A DNA stretch of 64,000 nucleotides, taken from positions 496,001-560,000 of the forward strand of contig JACGCM010002657.1 of the NCBI GenBank assembly GCA_014058105.1. Reading direction: 5' to 3'. Source of the stretch: Kingdonia uniflora. Its lineage: Eukaryota; Streptophyta; Magnoliopsida; Ranunculales; Circaeasteraceae. This document shows, one piece after another, positions 1 to 10,445 of the stretch. Both the position numbers and the translations under genes were made by a program. Numbering within the stretch: position 1 is the stretch's first letter; each line of letters starts with the position of its first letter. Under the pieces are notes generated by a model. It was given only the letters and a program-made list of their open reading frames with translations. It made no database searches and was not told where the DNA came from.

Positions 1-63
1 TTGATTGCAGAAGTTGAGATCGAATTTGAAGATCTGAGACCGACGAATGATGTGACTGGATGA
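1..63 (+). pseudogene. 3' end of first antisense ORF of Tat copy 1 (partial)
   Basis: The reading frame is open from the window edge to TGA at 61-63. It matches the last 17 residues of the ORF ending near 53861 in copy 2 (shared core AEVEIEFEDL-like in one copy, AKVEIKFEDL in the other). Function unknown. Confidence 0.55.
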
Positions 64-372
64 CATCATCTAATTTACTAGGGCTGCAATAGATGTTGTA
101 TAAAGTATTTATCATGAATAATACATTTTTGTTGAATGTAACAGAAACGATATAAATCAATCGGATCCTCTATAGGTGTAAATCTATTTTGAAATTATTT
201 TTTGCAAATAATTTGAATAATTTTTAAAATTTGTGTAGTTTAGAAAATGACGCAAATGACTATAAGTATGATAAACAAGGGCAAAGAAATAAAAATGAGG
301 AAATGCAGAAGCTTCAAGTTTTATTTTATATGTAAGGAAGTAAGAATCTGACATTGTACAGAGTGAGTCATC

Positions 373-820
373 ATGAGTGTGGGAAGGTCAGGAAAAAATA
401 TTGAAATAGGAGAGATAAATATGTTAAAAAATGAGGGGAGTTGTATTGATGGAAATATAGTTTTATTGAAAAGGTACAAGACGTCTGACATGGAGAGTGG
501 AAAGGACGCCTCAATTCTGAAATTGAGGACGGTTCGTGCGAGGTGCAATAAATGCCAGCCGCTTATGAAAGAAAAGATAAATAGTGATTCTTCGTCTCTA
601 ATCAAATGTTTTTCAACTTCTAAAAATTTGGAGAGCACACAGAGAGAGAGAGAGACAAAAAATTTGGGGATTTGATAAGGAGTTATCCGAAGGGTATCAA
701 CGGTTGATGAGGGCAAAAGATTCTGAATCTCGTAGGTGGCTATATAGCAGTGTCGTGAGGTAAAGGCTTGGCGCTACTGCAAATTCTCACTCAGACAGTG
801 AGGGTTAGTAGAAATGTATA
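373..820 (+). pseudogene. Antisense extra gene of Tat copy 1, second ORF
   Basis: An ORF starting MSVGRSGKNIEIGE runs 100 codons and then shifts frame. The continuing homology with copy 2 (54185-54617) goes on through a basic stretch (RRWRYSSVVREG in copy 2) to a serine/acid tail just before a stop. I recognise no domain. The protein is charged and low in hydrophobic residues, so probably soluble. It lies in the block antisense to gag-pol. The ORF is disrupted here near 672, and at a different place in copy 2. Confidence 0.5.
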
Positions 821-879
821 CAACATATGTTGCCGTATATACTGAATATGTTAGGGATATATGTTGTACGTAAATGATT

Positions 880-899
880 GTTATATATATATATATATA
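880..899. repeat. (TA)n microsatellite
   Basis: About ten TA units lie just upstream of the splice acceptor of the next exon. Confidence 0.8.
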
Positions 900-916
900 C
901 CTTAACCTGTATGTAG

Positions 917-1724
917 GTCGAGCATGAAAGGCATTTGTGCAGGGTCAAAATCATGCCTGTAGAAATTATTTTTGAGATGGATAGTTCGTCTGTAAATGAG
1001 GTATCGACCTTTGGTCGGACGAATGAGTTTGATAGTGAGGGGGAAGTAGGATTGGAACAATTCTCAGGTTTTCCTGGCTAATTGATATCTTATCCTCCTG
1101 GTTCTGATGCATTTAGAGAGTTTTGTAAAGCTAAGGCGGCTGTAAGAAGAAAGTGGGGCAATTATGTAGAATATACTGCTAGGCAGTTTAGGGATTGTAC
1201 GGTAGCGGAGGGGGAAGAGTACTTTTATCTGTTGGTAGATTTGGAAGTGAAAAAATGAGGTTGGGGTATAAATGAATCGACCTCGTTAGAATACTTTGAC
1301 GGGGATGTTTAGAGTGACCTCTCAGAGGGTTTTTTGTGTTACCTATCTCAATTAGAGTATGAGTTGAGTCTTCCCCTCACCAATTTGGCAAAGGTGATTA
1401 TGAATACAATCGGGGCATGTTCTGTTCAATTGAACGGGAATATGTGGGAGGTAATAATCGTGTGCGATCATCTGAATGAAAAGTGGGAAAAGGAGGGAAA
1501 AATGAAGAGGATAACCCCTGAGGACGATTTACAGTTTTATGGGGTGAAGAATAATAAGGCCAGTAGAGGGTCATATTTTTGTGCGAGCGTAACTCGGCGT
1601 CGCTTCTTCGATCTCAACTCAGCAGGTCAAACCTGGAATGACAACGTCATATGGGTGAAGGGTAATTGTCTTCAAAGAGATGATGATGAACCTTTGGACC
1701 TTCGGTTTAGATTTGTAAAACAAA
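917..1724 (+). pseudogene. Antisense extra gene, gypsy-type putative transposase-like exon (copy 1)
   Basis: The exon is bounded by an acceptor TGTATGTAG before 917 and a donor GTAAGTATAG from 1725; both sites recur in copy 2 (54805 and 55597). The first part contains SSSVNEVS and an SGFPG segment. The second part (1334-1724) contains LPLTNLAK, NGNMWEV, ITPEDDLQFYGVK and GNCLQRDDDEPLDLRFR. This resembles the conserved N-terminal domain of plant proteins annotated as putative gypsy-type transposon (Pfam Transposase_28 family, by memory). An in-frame TAA near 1078-1080 replaces a lysine codon of copy 2, and a frameshift separates the two halves. The domain's role is unknown; a DNA- or RNA-related role is inference only. 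Confidence 0.65.
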
Positions 1725-1807
1725 GTAAGTATAGCCATGCATAGATAGAATTATTGCTATATTTCACTGATAACTGCAGTTGGTAATAAAAATGGTGTGC
1801 ATTGTAG

Positions 1808-2360
1808 GTGTGAAGTCTAAAGTGGAGAGGAAAGAGTCGCTGTTGGACAAAGTTACGGTGGTAGAGACTGAGCTCGAATTTGTGTTGGTGGGACTCGGCT
1901 TGAGTAGAAAGAAAAGGGTTGATAGCTGGTCGAAAAGGTTTAAAAAGCTCAGTCGACTAGGTCGATGGCAGGTGCTGGCGAAGGGAAGAGGCAAGTGAGC
2001 GGTGGGGAGGTTCGAACCAACTTGTGCAAGACTCCTGGAATAGGCAGTTCGGTTCAACCGAATTCCGTTATGTCGAGCAAAATAGCTTAAAAATATCCAG
2101 AAAAATAGATGTTAAAGGCTTTGTCGGCCTTTGGTACCACTGGAAGTGGTGAGGCCGCAAAAGATAAAAGGAGGAAAGTCAAACCCTCGAAGGAGTATGG
2201 GGAGAAGGTTACTGAGGGGCGATCTGCTGCGGTAGATGACCTCAAAGAGGTCGTGGAAAGGGTCAGGTTGGCAGTTCTCCATGGAGAGGAAGACAGGAGA
2301 AGGATGGAAAGTTTATATTATAGGAAAGAGTTGTTTAATGCGTTTTGAGTTAATCGCTTA
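1808..2360 (+). pseudogene. Antisense extra gene, middle exon (copy 1)
   Basis: The exon starts after a TTGTAG acceptor that pairs with the donor at 1725 (intron of 83 bp). It encodes a charged stretch with ELEFVLVGLGLSRKKR, then a basic linker, and in another frame DDLKEVVERVRLAVLHGEED, which looks alpha-helical. The reading frame changes near 1998 and 2100, so it cannot be read through. The same order is seen in copy 2. Function unknown. Confidence 0.5.
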
Positions 2361-2380
2361 GATCGATTTAATTTTTGTAG

Positions 2381-2794
2381 GTTGCTCTTCTTGTTAAGGG
2401 GATTTAACTCGACATTGAGGAAGAAAAATTCTAGCTGAAGAAAGTGAATATCGAGCTAGAAAAGGAATTAGCTCGATCCAGAACAGATGCTCTGAAGGAA
2501 GTTAGGCAGCTGAAGGCTTCTCATGCCATGGCAATTGGTCAGCTACTGGTGGAGACGAGGGCCAATCTTGACGAAAAGGTTGAGGAGCGTGATAGATTGG
2601 GGCATCACTTGATGCTGATGGGCTATTCTGAGGTGGAGGTAGATGCCATTAAGGCAGAGACCTATGTTGAGGAGGAAGATGAGGAGAAAGTAGAAATGGT
2701 GGGGATTGTGGATGGATTAAATGGTGTCCCCCGTCAGACGGTACTCGACATCCAAGGGGATGACGCCAAACTTCTTGAGGGTGATAGTGAGAAG
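2381..2794 (+). pseudogene. Antisense extra gene, coiled-coil exon (copy 1)
   Basis: It is bounded by an ATTTTTGTAG acceptor and a GAAG/GTAGAG donor, both matched in copy 2. It encodes long charged heptads (IELEKELARSRTDALKEVRQ) followed by VEERDRLGHHLMLMGYSEVE and an acidic tail with VVDGL-type spacing. The helical part is a likely coiled coil. Two stops near its 5' end (around 2407 and 2434) break the frame, which is otherwise open to the end. Confidence 0.6.
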
Positions 2795-2896
2795 GTAGAG
2801 TAGAAATGTGTGTTTGAATAAATATTTGTAAGTTGTTGAATTGTGTGTGGGGAAGAAACTTCTCTAGGTTGACTTTATTTTATAAACCTCTTGTAG

Positions 2897-2998
2897 GCAG
2901 TAAGAGAAATGAGTCACAGAATAAAAGATCTAGAGTCTAGACCTGCCAGGGAAAAAAAAACCTCTACCGCCTTGTTATCTGCGCAAGCGGAGCTGCAG
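2897..2998 (+). pseudogene. Antisense extra gene, 102-nt exon (copy 1)
   Basis: A 34-codon open exon lies between acceptor CTTGTAG and donor CTGCAG/GTATGATT. In copy 2 the equivalent exon (56764-56865) is also exactly 102 nt with the same boundaries. Preserved length and phase in two diverged copies is the best evidence here that these introns are real. It encodes a helical segment ending LLSAQAELQ. Confidence 0.68.
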
Positions 2999-3325
2999 GT
3001 ATGATTGGAATAGGTCTTTTGACTTGTATGCTATGCCAACCTTAAGTTATCAAGTAAATAGGATATAGATGCCGATAATACTAATAGGGTACATGGTAAA
3101 AATCCACCGCTATTTATATAAAGTAGCATATCGAAAGTATGCACCTTATACTCCGTATGAAACCTCATGAAGCGTTTATCTGATAATGCACTCTAAATTT
3201 TTAGTCTAAAAGTATTTGGACACCGCAGATGTTTAGATATCATATAAAATCTTTAGATTTGAAGTATGTATATATTCAAATGTTTTCCTGAATCGTACTG
3301 TACTAAAAATTGTTACATTCCCCAG

Positions 3326-4705
3326 GTCGAATTAGATTCATCTCACTCTCGTAAGGGCGACGTACTCAAGATTAATCGGGAATTTGCAGAGCAGTTTGAT
3401 AGGATGAGGGAGGTGAACGAGAATAGAGAAGATCAATATGTAAAGGCGCATTTTAAACTTGTGGAGGCGATCCAGGCTATTTTCGACCTTACTTTTCAGG
3501 TCGAAGAGAAAGATGCCAAAATAGGTAAGGGGTTAAAAGAACTAGCTGAGGTAATTGAACGCGCTGAGGGGCTTCAAAGTTGGGTTGACACATTGGTGGT
3601 TAAGGGTAAGCAGGCTGACATGGCTCAATACCATATTCAGGTGTTAGAAAGATCGGAGGGACGATCTCGATCTGATCTTCAGAATTGTTGGAATGAGATG
3701 GAGTGAATAAGACAAAAAATTGCTAAAAAGACAATGAGCTGAGGGTAGCTCGAGAAAATCAATCAGCTTTGAATGTCGCAGCTGAACACTTGCAAATAGC
3801 CCTACCCACCAAGGATACGGAGTTTTGGGAAATAAAACGAAGGTGTAACGATTTAAATGAGAGGGTTGCACGACATAAGACCGAGCTGGCATAGGCCATC
3901 GCTCGTGCCATGAAAGCTGGGGCTAGAGAACGTTCCGGGGGAAGTAGAACTGATGTTAAGGCTCCTCTAGTTCGAGGGGATGTAGTTAGTCTCTCAGGTC
4001 AAGTTAGAGAGCTAGAGAGTGACGTATCTATTATTCAGGGGCATGTTCAGGGAGGAAATGTAAACTTGAGGGAATGCCAACAGAAGTTGGATGCTGCTCT
4101 TATCTGGGAGAATTTTTTTGGAAGGGGAAATTAAGGCAAAGGAATTGTTGATGAAGAGGAAAGAGGAAATATTGAAAGATATTTTGGCTAGGGAAGAGTT
4201 AAACGTAAAAATTAAGAAACATCGTGCCCGTGTAGTAGAATTAGAAGCCATGAACCTGGCCTATTCAGCTAAATATATAAAAAAAATTGGAAGAGAATGT
4301 AATTTACCATGCTCTGGTCGACGGGGAAATGATTGAACAGAAGAATTCGTATGTTAAGTTAAAGTCACTCCTCGAGAAGGTGAGATCAAAATTTACAATA
4401 ATAGTCATACCTGATACGTCACGCTCAGATTTGCTAAAGTCGATTGTTGCATATTTTGTAGAGGAAGTAAAAAGACTCGAGTCAGAATGAGATGCCTTGT
4501 TCCAATGACTGTCAGATAAGGGATACATTTGTGGCGTTAACATAGATCGAGCGAACTGTCTGGGCATCATGAAAACCTATTTGGGCCCTCGAACTGTGCT
4601 AACAGAGACGGGTAGAGCTGCTGTAAACCACAAACTAAATGTTTGACTTCTTGATGATGGGGAAGCATTGCTGATACTACATCAACAGAAAAGAATCCCT
4701 TGCAT
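3326..4705 (+). pseudogene. Antisense extra gene, long coiled-coil 3' exon (copy 1)
   Basis: The acceptor CCCCAG joins in frame to the preceding 102-nt exon. Open segments encode REFAEQFDRMREVNENREDQ, QVEEKDAKIGKGLKELAE, then further heptad-rich pieces (LSGQVRELESDVS, KRKEEILKDILAREEL, VAYFVEEVKRLESE). The whole exon looks like one extended coiled coil of several hundred residues, now split by stops (for example near 3703) and shifts (near 4130 and 4330). The end is set by homology to the stop at 58574-58576 in copy 2. A structural or dimerising role is inference. Confidence 0.62.
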
Positions 4706-4745
4706 TGTGAATTTGACCTGAAAAATAAGTAGTATCTATTGTAGA

Positions 4746-5575
4746 CATATTGAAATAGATGAAAGCTAGTATAACCTTTGCCTTATCTTGTATCTGGTGG
4801 GGTCTTTGATATAAAACAAATTTTTACATTTCTTTCAATCGCAGAAATGGGTTGAGTTAAACCAAGTTGAAACTTGATTTGAACTATAGAAATGCTGCAG
4901 ACATATTGGAAGAGATGAAGGCTAGTATTACATTTGCCTTATCTTATGCCTGGTAGAGTCTTTGATGTGAAACAAGTTTCTACACTTGCTACAATCGCAG
5001 AGATTTAGTATAGTCAGCCAAACCAAGTGATATCCTTGATCCAACAGTTATAAATAGCCCAAACATGTTGAAGTAGATGAAGGTTAGTATCACCTTCGAC
5101 CTATCTTTTATTTTGCTGAGTCTTTGATATGAAACAAGTTGCTGCACTTTCTACAATCGTGGAGATTTAGTAGAGTCAGCCAAACCAAATGATATCCTTA
5201 ATCCAGTCATTATAAATGAGCCAAACAAGTTGAAGTAGATGAAGGTTAGTATCACCTTCGACCTATCTTTTGTTTGGTAGAGTCTTTTATATGAATAAAG
5301 TTGCTATACTTGCTACAATCGCAGAGATTTAGTAGAGTCAGCCAATCCAAGTGATATCCTTGATCCAACCATTATAAATAACCTAAACAAGTTGAAGTAG
5401 ATGAAGGTTAGTATCACCTTTGGCCTATCTTTTGTTTGGAAGAGTCTTTGATATAAAACAAGTTACTACACTTGCTATATTGCAGAAATTTTGTAGAAGA
5501 AGCCAAATCAAGTGATATCCTTGATCTAACTTGGATAAGATCGATTGCAAGCTAGTATTATCTATGCTTTAATCT
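4746..5575. repeat. ~160-bp tandem array between extra gene and pol (copy 1)
   Basis: The start motif GATGAARGYTAGTAT occurs at about 4758, 4914, 5075, 5238 and 5400, giving monomers of 156-163 bp, with a partial unit after 5540. Each monomer also holds CTACAATCGCAGAGATTTAG and GTGATATCCTTGATC-type blocks. Copy 2 has one fewer unit. Tandem arrays in this 3' region are known for Tat-lineage elements. Confidence 0.85.
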
Positions 5576-5723
5576 ATAGAATGTGGTTGAATTTTTGTGA
5601 GGGGAATGATATTATAAAAAAAAAGTTATTGATAAGTTCAAAATTTACATTGGATGGAGATGAGAATCTCACTTTTGGAATTCAAAAACAAATGCGAGAA
5701 ATATAAATGGAGTAGTAAGATGC

Positions 5724-6850
5724 TTAACGATAGTACCGTTTCAGTCGCCTAGTATTCCAAGGATTTGAAATAGGGATTCTCTCTTCTGTCATGTGATTGT
5801 ATGATACTAGGCCTGAGATACCTGTGATAATGATTGGACCCTCCCAATTGTCGACTAATTTTCCAGCATGAGGCTCTTTGCAATGTTGAGGAATTTTTCT
5901 AGGGAGGAGATCTTTGATTTGGAAAGTATGGCTCCTGACTCAGTTGTTATACAATCTGGCAAACATATGATGATATTGACCTAGGTTAGCGATGACGCAT
6001 TCCCTGGTCTTATCTATCATATTGTGGTTGCAAGCCAATTCGAACTCATTTTCCTCCTTACTCCGCTCGTGATCCCGAACTGGATGATGATATTCAGAAG
6101 GAATGATGGCCTCAGTATCATAAGAAAGGAGGAATGGGGTACACCTAGTGTATTGTTGGGGAGTGGTTCAATATGCCCACAGGACGTGATACAGTTCGCG
6201 AACCCAATTCCCTTTTTTCTATAAGTGAAGCCACTTTTTGAGTTTATCCTAGATGGTTTTGTTGGTGATTTTGGCTTGGCTATTGCCTTCAGGGTAGTAT
6301 AGATTTGATGGTGAGTAAATGATATTGTGGTGGTTTAGAAAGGTTATGACTTTATCTCCCTTAAATTGGGGGCCTGTTATCGATACGATTTAGATAGGGG
6401 CACCCAAACCGAGTGATTATGTAGTTCTTGATAAAAGAGATGACCCCTTCTTCTCTGGTTCGACATAGTAGAATTGCTTCTACCCATTTTGTAAAGTAAT
6501 CGATAGCTATGAGTAGGTGGTGGCGGTTACCTAGAGAGTTTGGGAATTCTCCAAAGAGATCTAGTTCCCATCTTTTGAATGGTCTGAAAACCTTGCTTGC
6601 ATGGAGCTCGAGCATAAGGGCACATATCATATGTCTATGTCTCTGGCAGGTGTCGTATCTATAGGAGTACTCTTCTGCTTGCTTGCGCATGACTGGCCAG
6701 AATGCTCCTTGAGTGATAGCTCTATTTGCAAATGATATATCTGTAACATGGGAGCCTCAAGTTCCTTTATGTAATTTGTGGAGTAGTTCATCTGCTTTTG
6801 ATTTGGAGAGGCACTTAAGGTAAGGCCCTATGACGAAAAGGCGGTATAGC
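5724..6850 (-). pseudogene. Integrase of Tat copy 1
   Basis: On the minus strand the order is a degraded zinc-binding region with QAEEYSYRYDTCQRH (near 6650), the catalytic core with WELDLFGEFPNS (first Asp), TKWVEAILL, and a segment ending NRIDNRPPI (second Asp region), then a C-terminal part ending WNTRRLK before the TAA at 5724-5726. No chromodomain follows, as expected for Tat. The core is open for about 109 codons only; the C-terminal half is broken by stops and shifts. It would insert cDNA into the genome if intact; it is clearly dead. Confidence 0.82.
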
Positions 6851-7118
6851 ATACCATTTTAAGTAATGCAATACTTCGAGTTGTTGATCAGCTATCGACA
6901 TTCTTTTGGAACTGGTGGGAGTTGTTCGTTGCGATTGTTGTCGACACCGAGGTAGGCTAAGAATGGCTTTCACCAATCGTCGTCTCCCCCTTTATCGCCC
7001 CCGTATTAATCGTGCATACAGTAATGTGATCAATGCTTGTGGTTGAAATAATTTTGATCTGGAGATATCAAGCTTCTGTACCCAAGACCACGACTAGATA
7101 TGCCAAGGAATCGGCATG

Positions 7119-7653
7119 TCAGTTTATACTTCGAGGATGATAATCGAGAGTCGCTTTCGCGAACTTACTCATCCTATCTGCAACGAGGGCTGCGTATTCG
7201 ATCATCTTTCCTTTCATCTTGTATTGCTCTGAGTAGTGGTGAACAATGAGTTGTAAATCTTTGTTAAACTGAGAGGTTGGGGACATCAATCTCAAGTACG
7301 AGGTCGAGTCCGTGAATGAGAGCCTCATACTCTGTGTCATTATTTGAGGCCTCAAAATCCAAGCGGATTGATTTCTCAATTCTGTTATTAGAAGGGTTAA
7401 TCAAAATGATCCCGATTTCGGACCCTACGGGTCCTACTGATCCATATGTGAGAAGCATCCACCCTGATATAGTGATCCATTCAGCTCGTTCGTGGAATGG
7501 CTTAGGGGGTGGATTTTCTGGTGTGTCTTCGATATGATCTGGGTCGTGCTTCTCCCACTCGGGATCCTCCACTGGTAAATCCGCGAGAAAATCGGTAACG
7601 GCCAGACCTTTTTCGGAATGACGTTGTTCAAACTTAATATCATGCTCTCCCAA
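7119..7653 (-). pseudogene. Second (archaeal-type) RNase H of Tat copy 1
   Basis: Minus-strand ORF with ADLPVEDPEWE linker, then ISGWMLLTYGSVGPVGSEIG, FEASNNDTEYEALIHGL and, in a shifted frame, a part ending LDYHPRSIN. The spacing matches the additional RNase H of Tat elements, where the first block normally reads DGA/DGS. Here the catalytic Asp appears as Tyr (TYGS), so the fold is present but the active site is lost. A frameshift near 7265 splits it. Confidence 0.75.
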
Positions 7654-7739
7654 GCTGACTGACCACTATTGCACTCTTCTTGATTTCTCTTTCATAGATA
7701 GAACTTCCCGAAGTAGGTAGTTTGTCATAAATTTGATAG

Positions 7740-8900
7740 AATGTGCTTGGAAGTAGTGCTTGGGTTTCTGCTAAGTATAAGCAAGGGTAAGATGAAGTTT
7801 CCCAATTTTAGAGGACCGTGCTTCTGCGGGTGTGAGGGTTTTGCTGATGAAGAAGACTAGTTTCTCCATTTTCCCTTCCAGGCGAATAAGAACCGAGCTG
7901 AGGGAAATATTTGTAACTGCTTGGTAGACTATCAGTTCCTCATTACCTACTAGGGTGCTCATTATGGGTGACCTCTCCAAATAGATTTTGAGATCCTGAA
8001 AAGCTTCTTTACATTCTGGTGTCCATGTGACTTCTGTAGTTGGCTAAACCATTCCTCGTTTGGTACATCCATAGAGTAACAGGAATAGAGAACGACAGCG
8101 GTCTGAAGTTTTAGAGACGAAATGGTTGATAGCGGCAATTTTGCCTGCGAGTTTCTAAACATCTTTTGTTATTTTTGGAGAAGGCATGTCGAGGAGAGCC
8201 CGAATTTGATCCGGATTGGCCTCAATCTCTTTCTTGGTGATGAGGTGGCCTAGAAAGCGGCTAGAATGTATCCCGAATTGGCATTTATCTGGGTTGAGAC
8301 GCATTCTGTAAGATCCAAGGATGTTGAATATAGTGTTGAGATATGAGATGTGATCGTCTGACTGTAAGCTTTTGCACAAGATCTCATCGATGTAGACTTC
8401 ATAGATTTTCCCTATGTATGCTTTGAACATAGTAGTCATCAATCGTTGATATGTGGCACCTGTATTCTTGAGCCTGAAGGGCATGACTTTGTAACAATAA
8501 AGACTTCTTTCGGTGATGAAAGTTGTCTTCTCTTGATCCTCTTCCAAAATCGAAATTTGATTATACCCTGAAACAGCGTCCATCATAGATTGGAGATCAT
8601 GGCCTACTGTGGAATTGAGGATCTGATGAATGTTGGGAAGAGGGAAACTGCCCTTTGGAGTAATTTTGTTCAGATCTGTGAAATCTACGCAAACTCGGAA
8701 CCTTTTCATTATTCTTTGGGACAACGACAATGTTGGATATCCAGTCCGGATACTTGGCTTCTCGAATGAATCACACTTTGATCAATTTCTTGATCTCGGT
8801 GTTAACTTTATCTCGATGACAAGGTGAGAGTCTTCGCTATTTCTGTTTGACCGCTGTGGCGTTGATATTGATGGCTAACTTCTGACAAGCCATTATCGGA
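7740..8900 (-). pseudogene. Reverse transcriptase and first RNase H of Tat copy 1
   Basis: RT blocks on the minus strand are VCVDFTDLNKITPKGSFPLP, MDAVSGYNQI, FITERSLYCYKVMPFRLKN, VYIDEILCKS (the YVDD box with the second Asp as Glu), LNPDKCQFGIHSSRFLGHL and ANPDQIRALLDMPSP. Upstream, in another frame, is a degraded FIREAKYPDW region. The first RNase H (7771-7980) has VYQAVTNISLSSVLI and SKTLTPAEARSSKI. The 191-codon RT segment is the longest open frame of this copy, but shifts at 8160 and 8730 break the polyprotein. Confidence 0.87.
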
Positions 8901-8989
8901 TCGACCCCGGGCATTTTATCGAAAGGCCATGCAAAAATGTCTCGATTGAGTTACAAGAACTGAATAAGAGCATCTTTTTCATGCTGAAC

Positions 8990-9400
8990 TAGCTTAGCTC
9001 CAATGAATGTACCTTTGCAAGGTCCATCAATGTTAATATATTCTGTGGGCTCCTCTGCATGTTTTTGATCATTGAGGTGATCAATTTTCATTAATTGTTA
9101 TGTGGCAATCTGTCTGAAGTATCTAGGATGGCGGAGACAGTATTTTCACAAGCTCAAGAGAGTTTCTGACTACGTCTGATCTCGTAAATACCATTGTCGT
9201 GTCTGAATCGGAGTGCTTAATGATAGGTAAAAGCAATTACTTCCATATTGTGTAACCAACAACGACCCATAATCCCGAGATAACATTATTTGGCATTAAT
9301 GACATAGAAAGCAACGTCGATGGTGGCCAGTCCTATGGTAATAGGTAAGATGATCTTGCCAACTCGTTCCTCCCTTGTCTGACTTTTGATTTAACTTCCC
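8990..9400 (-). pseudogene. Protease-region remnant of Tat copy 1
   Basis: In broken minus-strand frames I read a LGIMGRCWLHNMEVIAFTYH-like block (usual form YNAILGRPWLH) and a following basic FRHDNGIYEIR. These are the C-terminal parts of the gypsy aspartic protease domain. The catalytic DSG/DTG region is not found; it falls in the deleted stretch near 9410. Confidence 0.55.
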
Positions 9401-9706
9401 CCCCCCCAAATGGATAGAGGGCTGCAGTCTATACTGTAGATTCTTGGAAATGGCTTTACTGGCGACTCCCCGTAGTCCTAATCTTTCCCTTGCTAAAATG
9501 TGGGAGGTCTCTGGAAGCTGATCATGACCTCTAGCTGGAGGAGCTTGCTGAGTATTTTGTAGAGCCTCGAGGGAAGTTTGTATTGTTATCATCTGGTCTT
9601 CGTGTCGTTTGAGCGCTGTCAAACGAGCATGTTGTTCTGTATCGTGCTCTTTTTCCTGGAGCTCTCGGTCTTTTGTTAACTGATGTTTGAGTTCGGTGCA
9701 TTTCAC
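9400..9706 (-). pseudogene. gag N-terminal remnant of Tat copy 1
   Basis: The minus-strand ORF begins MKCTELKHQLTKDRELQEKE, a charged coiled coil, and then runs to a Gly-rich break at a run of C on the plus strand near 9402-9411. Protease sequence follows almost at once. The retrotransposon gag domain and the zinc knuckle, which would need roughly 1 kb, are missing. Copy 1 is therefore an internally deleted element as well as a mutated one. Confidence 0.6.
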
Positions 9707-9859
9707 TGTCTCACCGTAGAGATTCGCCCATAACTCTTTGAGCTGTCCCGGATCAACAGAAAGTTCGAGCTGAGTTCCTGCGGCCGGTCGTCTGGAAGAA
9801 GGTATAATTGAAAGTTGTAGTGGAAGACTGCCTTAGGATATCGTGGAAATACAATCTTT

Positions 9860-9877
9860 CCTGCAGACGACGCAAAA
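9860..9877 (-). other. Primer-binding site of Tat copy 1
   Basis: Next to the LTR the minus strand reads TTTTGCGTCGTCTGCAGG. It resembles the TTTGGCGCCGTCTGTGG form seen after 5' LTRs of Tat/Athila elements, with CpG-type decay. The tRNA is not assigned. Confidence 0.6.
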
Positions 9878-10445
9878 TGTAATGGCCAAATTCCGTGAGC
9901 TCAAAATTGCTTGGAATTCGCTATCACACCAATAACCCTGTAATAATATTCTAATGGAAAGTAAGAACTGAAACATGTAGTTTTAGTGGGGAAAACCATT
10001 GAATAGGTAAAAGCCACGAACTCATATGGAGGATTTTTGTGAAAGTTTCTTTATTGCTTGAGGCAGATTTCTTTATTACAAGTGATCTCTAAATATTAAA
10101 ATGCTTTGAATCTCGTAAATAAGAAGTTTGTGTAATTTTTATGGTACCTGTCTCTTTTGGAACTTTTTTTTATATAGGCCTTCCCCGCAACTCTTCATCG
10201 TGCTAGAGCACGTTATCTGAATAATGTGGTTAGTGGCGGTTGACTGAATTACTGACGAGTTCGTGTGAGACAGGTGTTTTTGAATGGATAATGTTTTATG
10301 GGTTTAGCTCGGTTCACATTCTTGAGCAGTTCGTGGGGCTGGTGGGAATGTTGACAGGAGTGTTAAAAATACATGAGCCTGAGATGGAGATAATTCGAAC
10401 TGGGAGAGCTCAACTTTGAATGAGATCGAGGGATAGGTCCCTACA
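9878..10445 (-). repeat. 5' LTR of Tat copy 1 (568 bp)
   Basis: On the plus strand it runs from TGTAATGGCC to GGTCCCTACA, so the LTR has TG/CA ends. It aligns over its length with 51438-51986 and, inverted, with 44674-45180. Pol lies to the left and the interrupted copia RT resumes to the right. Confidence 0.88.

Larger units (their letters stand above)
1..10445 (-). mobile_element. Tat-lineage Ty3/gypsy retrotransposon, copy 1 (left end outside window)
   Basis: The pol reading direction is minus and the 5' LTR is at the right end. Moving left from it come a primer-binding site, a gag remnant, protease remnant, RT, RNase H, a second archaeal-type RNase H and integrase without a chromodomain. 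Left of pol are a tandem array and an extra gene on the opposite strand. Two RNase H domains plus an extra ORF beyond pol is the known Tat/Ogre/Retand layout. The element interrupts the RT of a copia element at its right end. A sister copy fills 51438-61657; window base 1 matches about 53811 there. The 3' LTR and left target duplication are not visible. Many stops and frameshifts show that it is inactive. Confidence 0.88.

Noticed and set aside
4746..5575. CRISPR array or centromeric satellite
   Set aside because: Plant nuclear DNA with ~160-bp head-to-tail monomers and no spacers; only four or five units, inside a retrotransposon.
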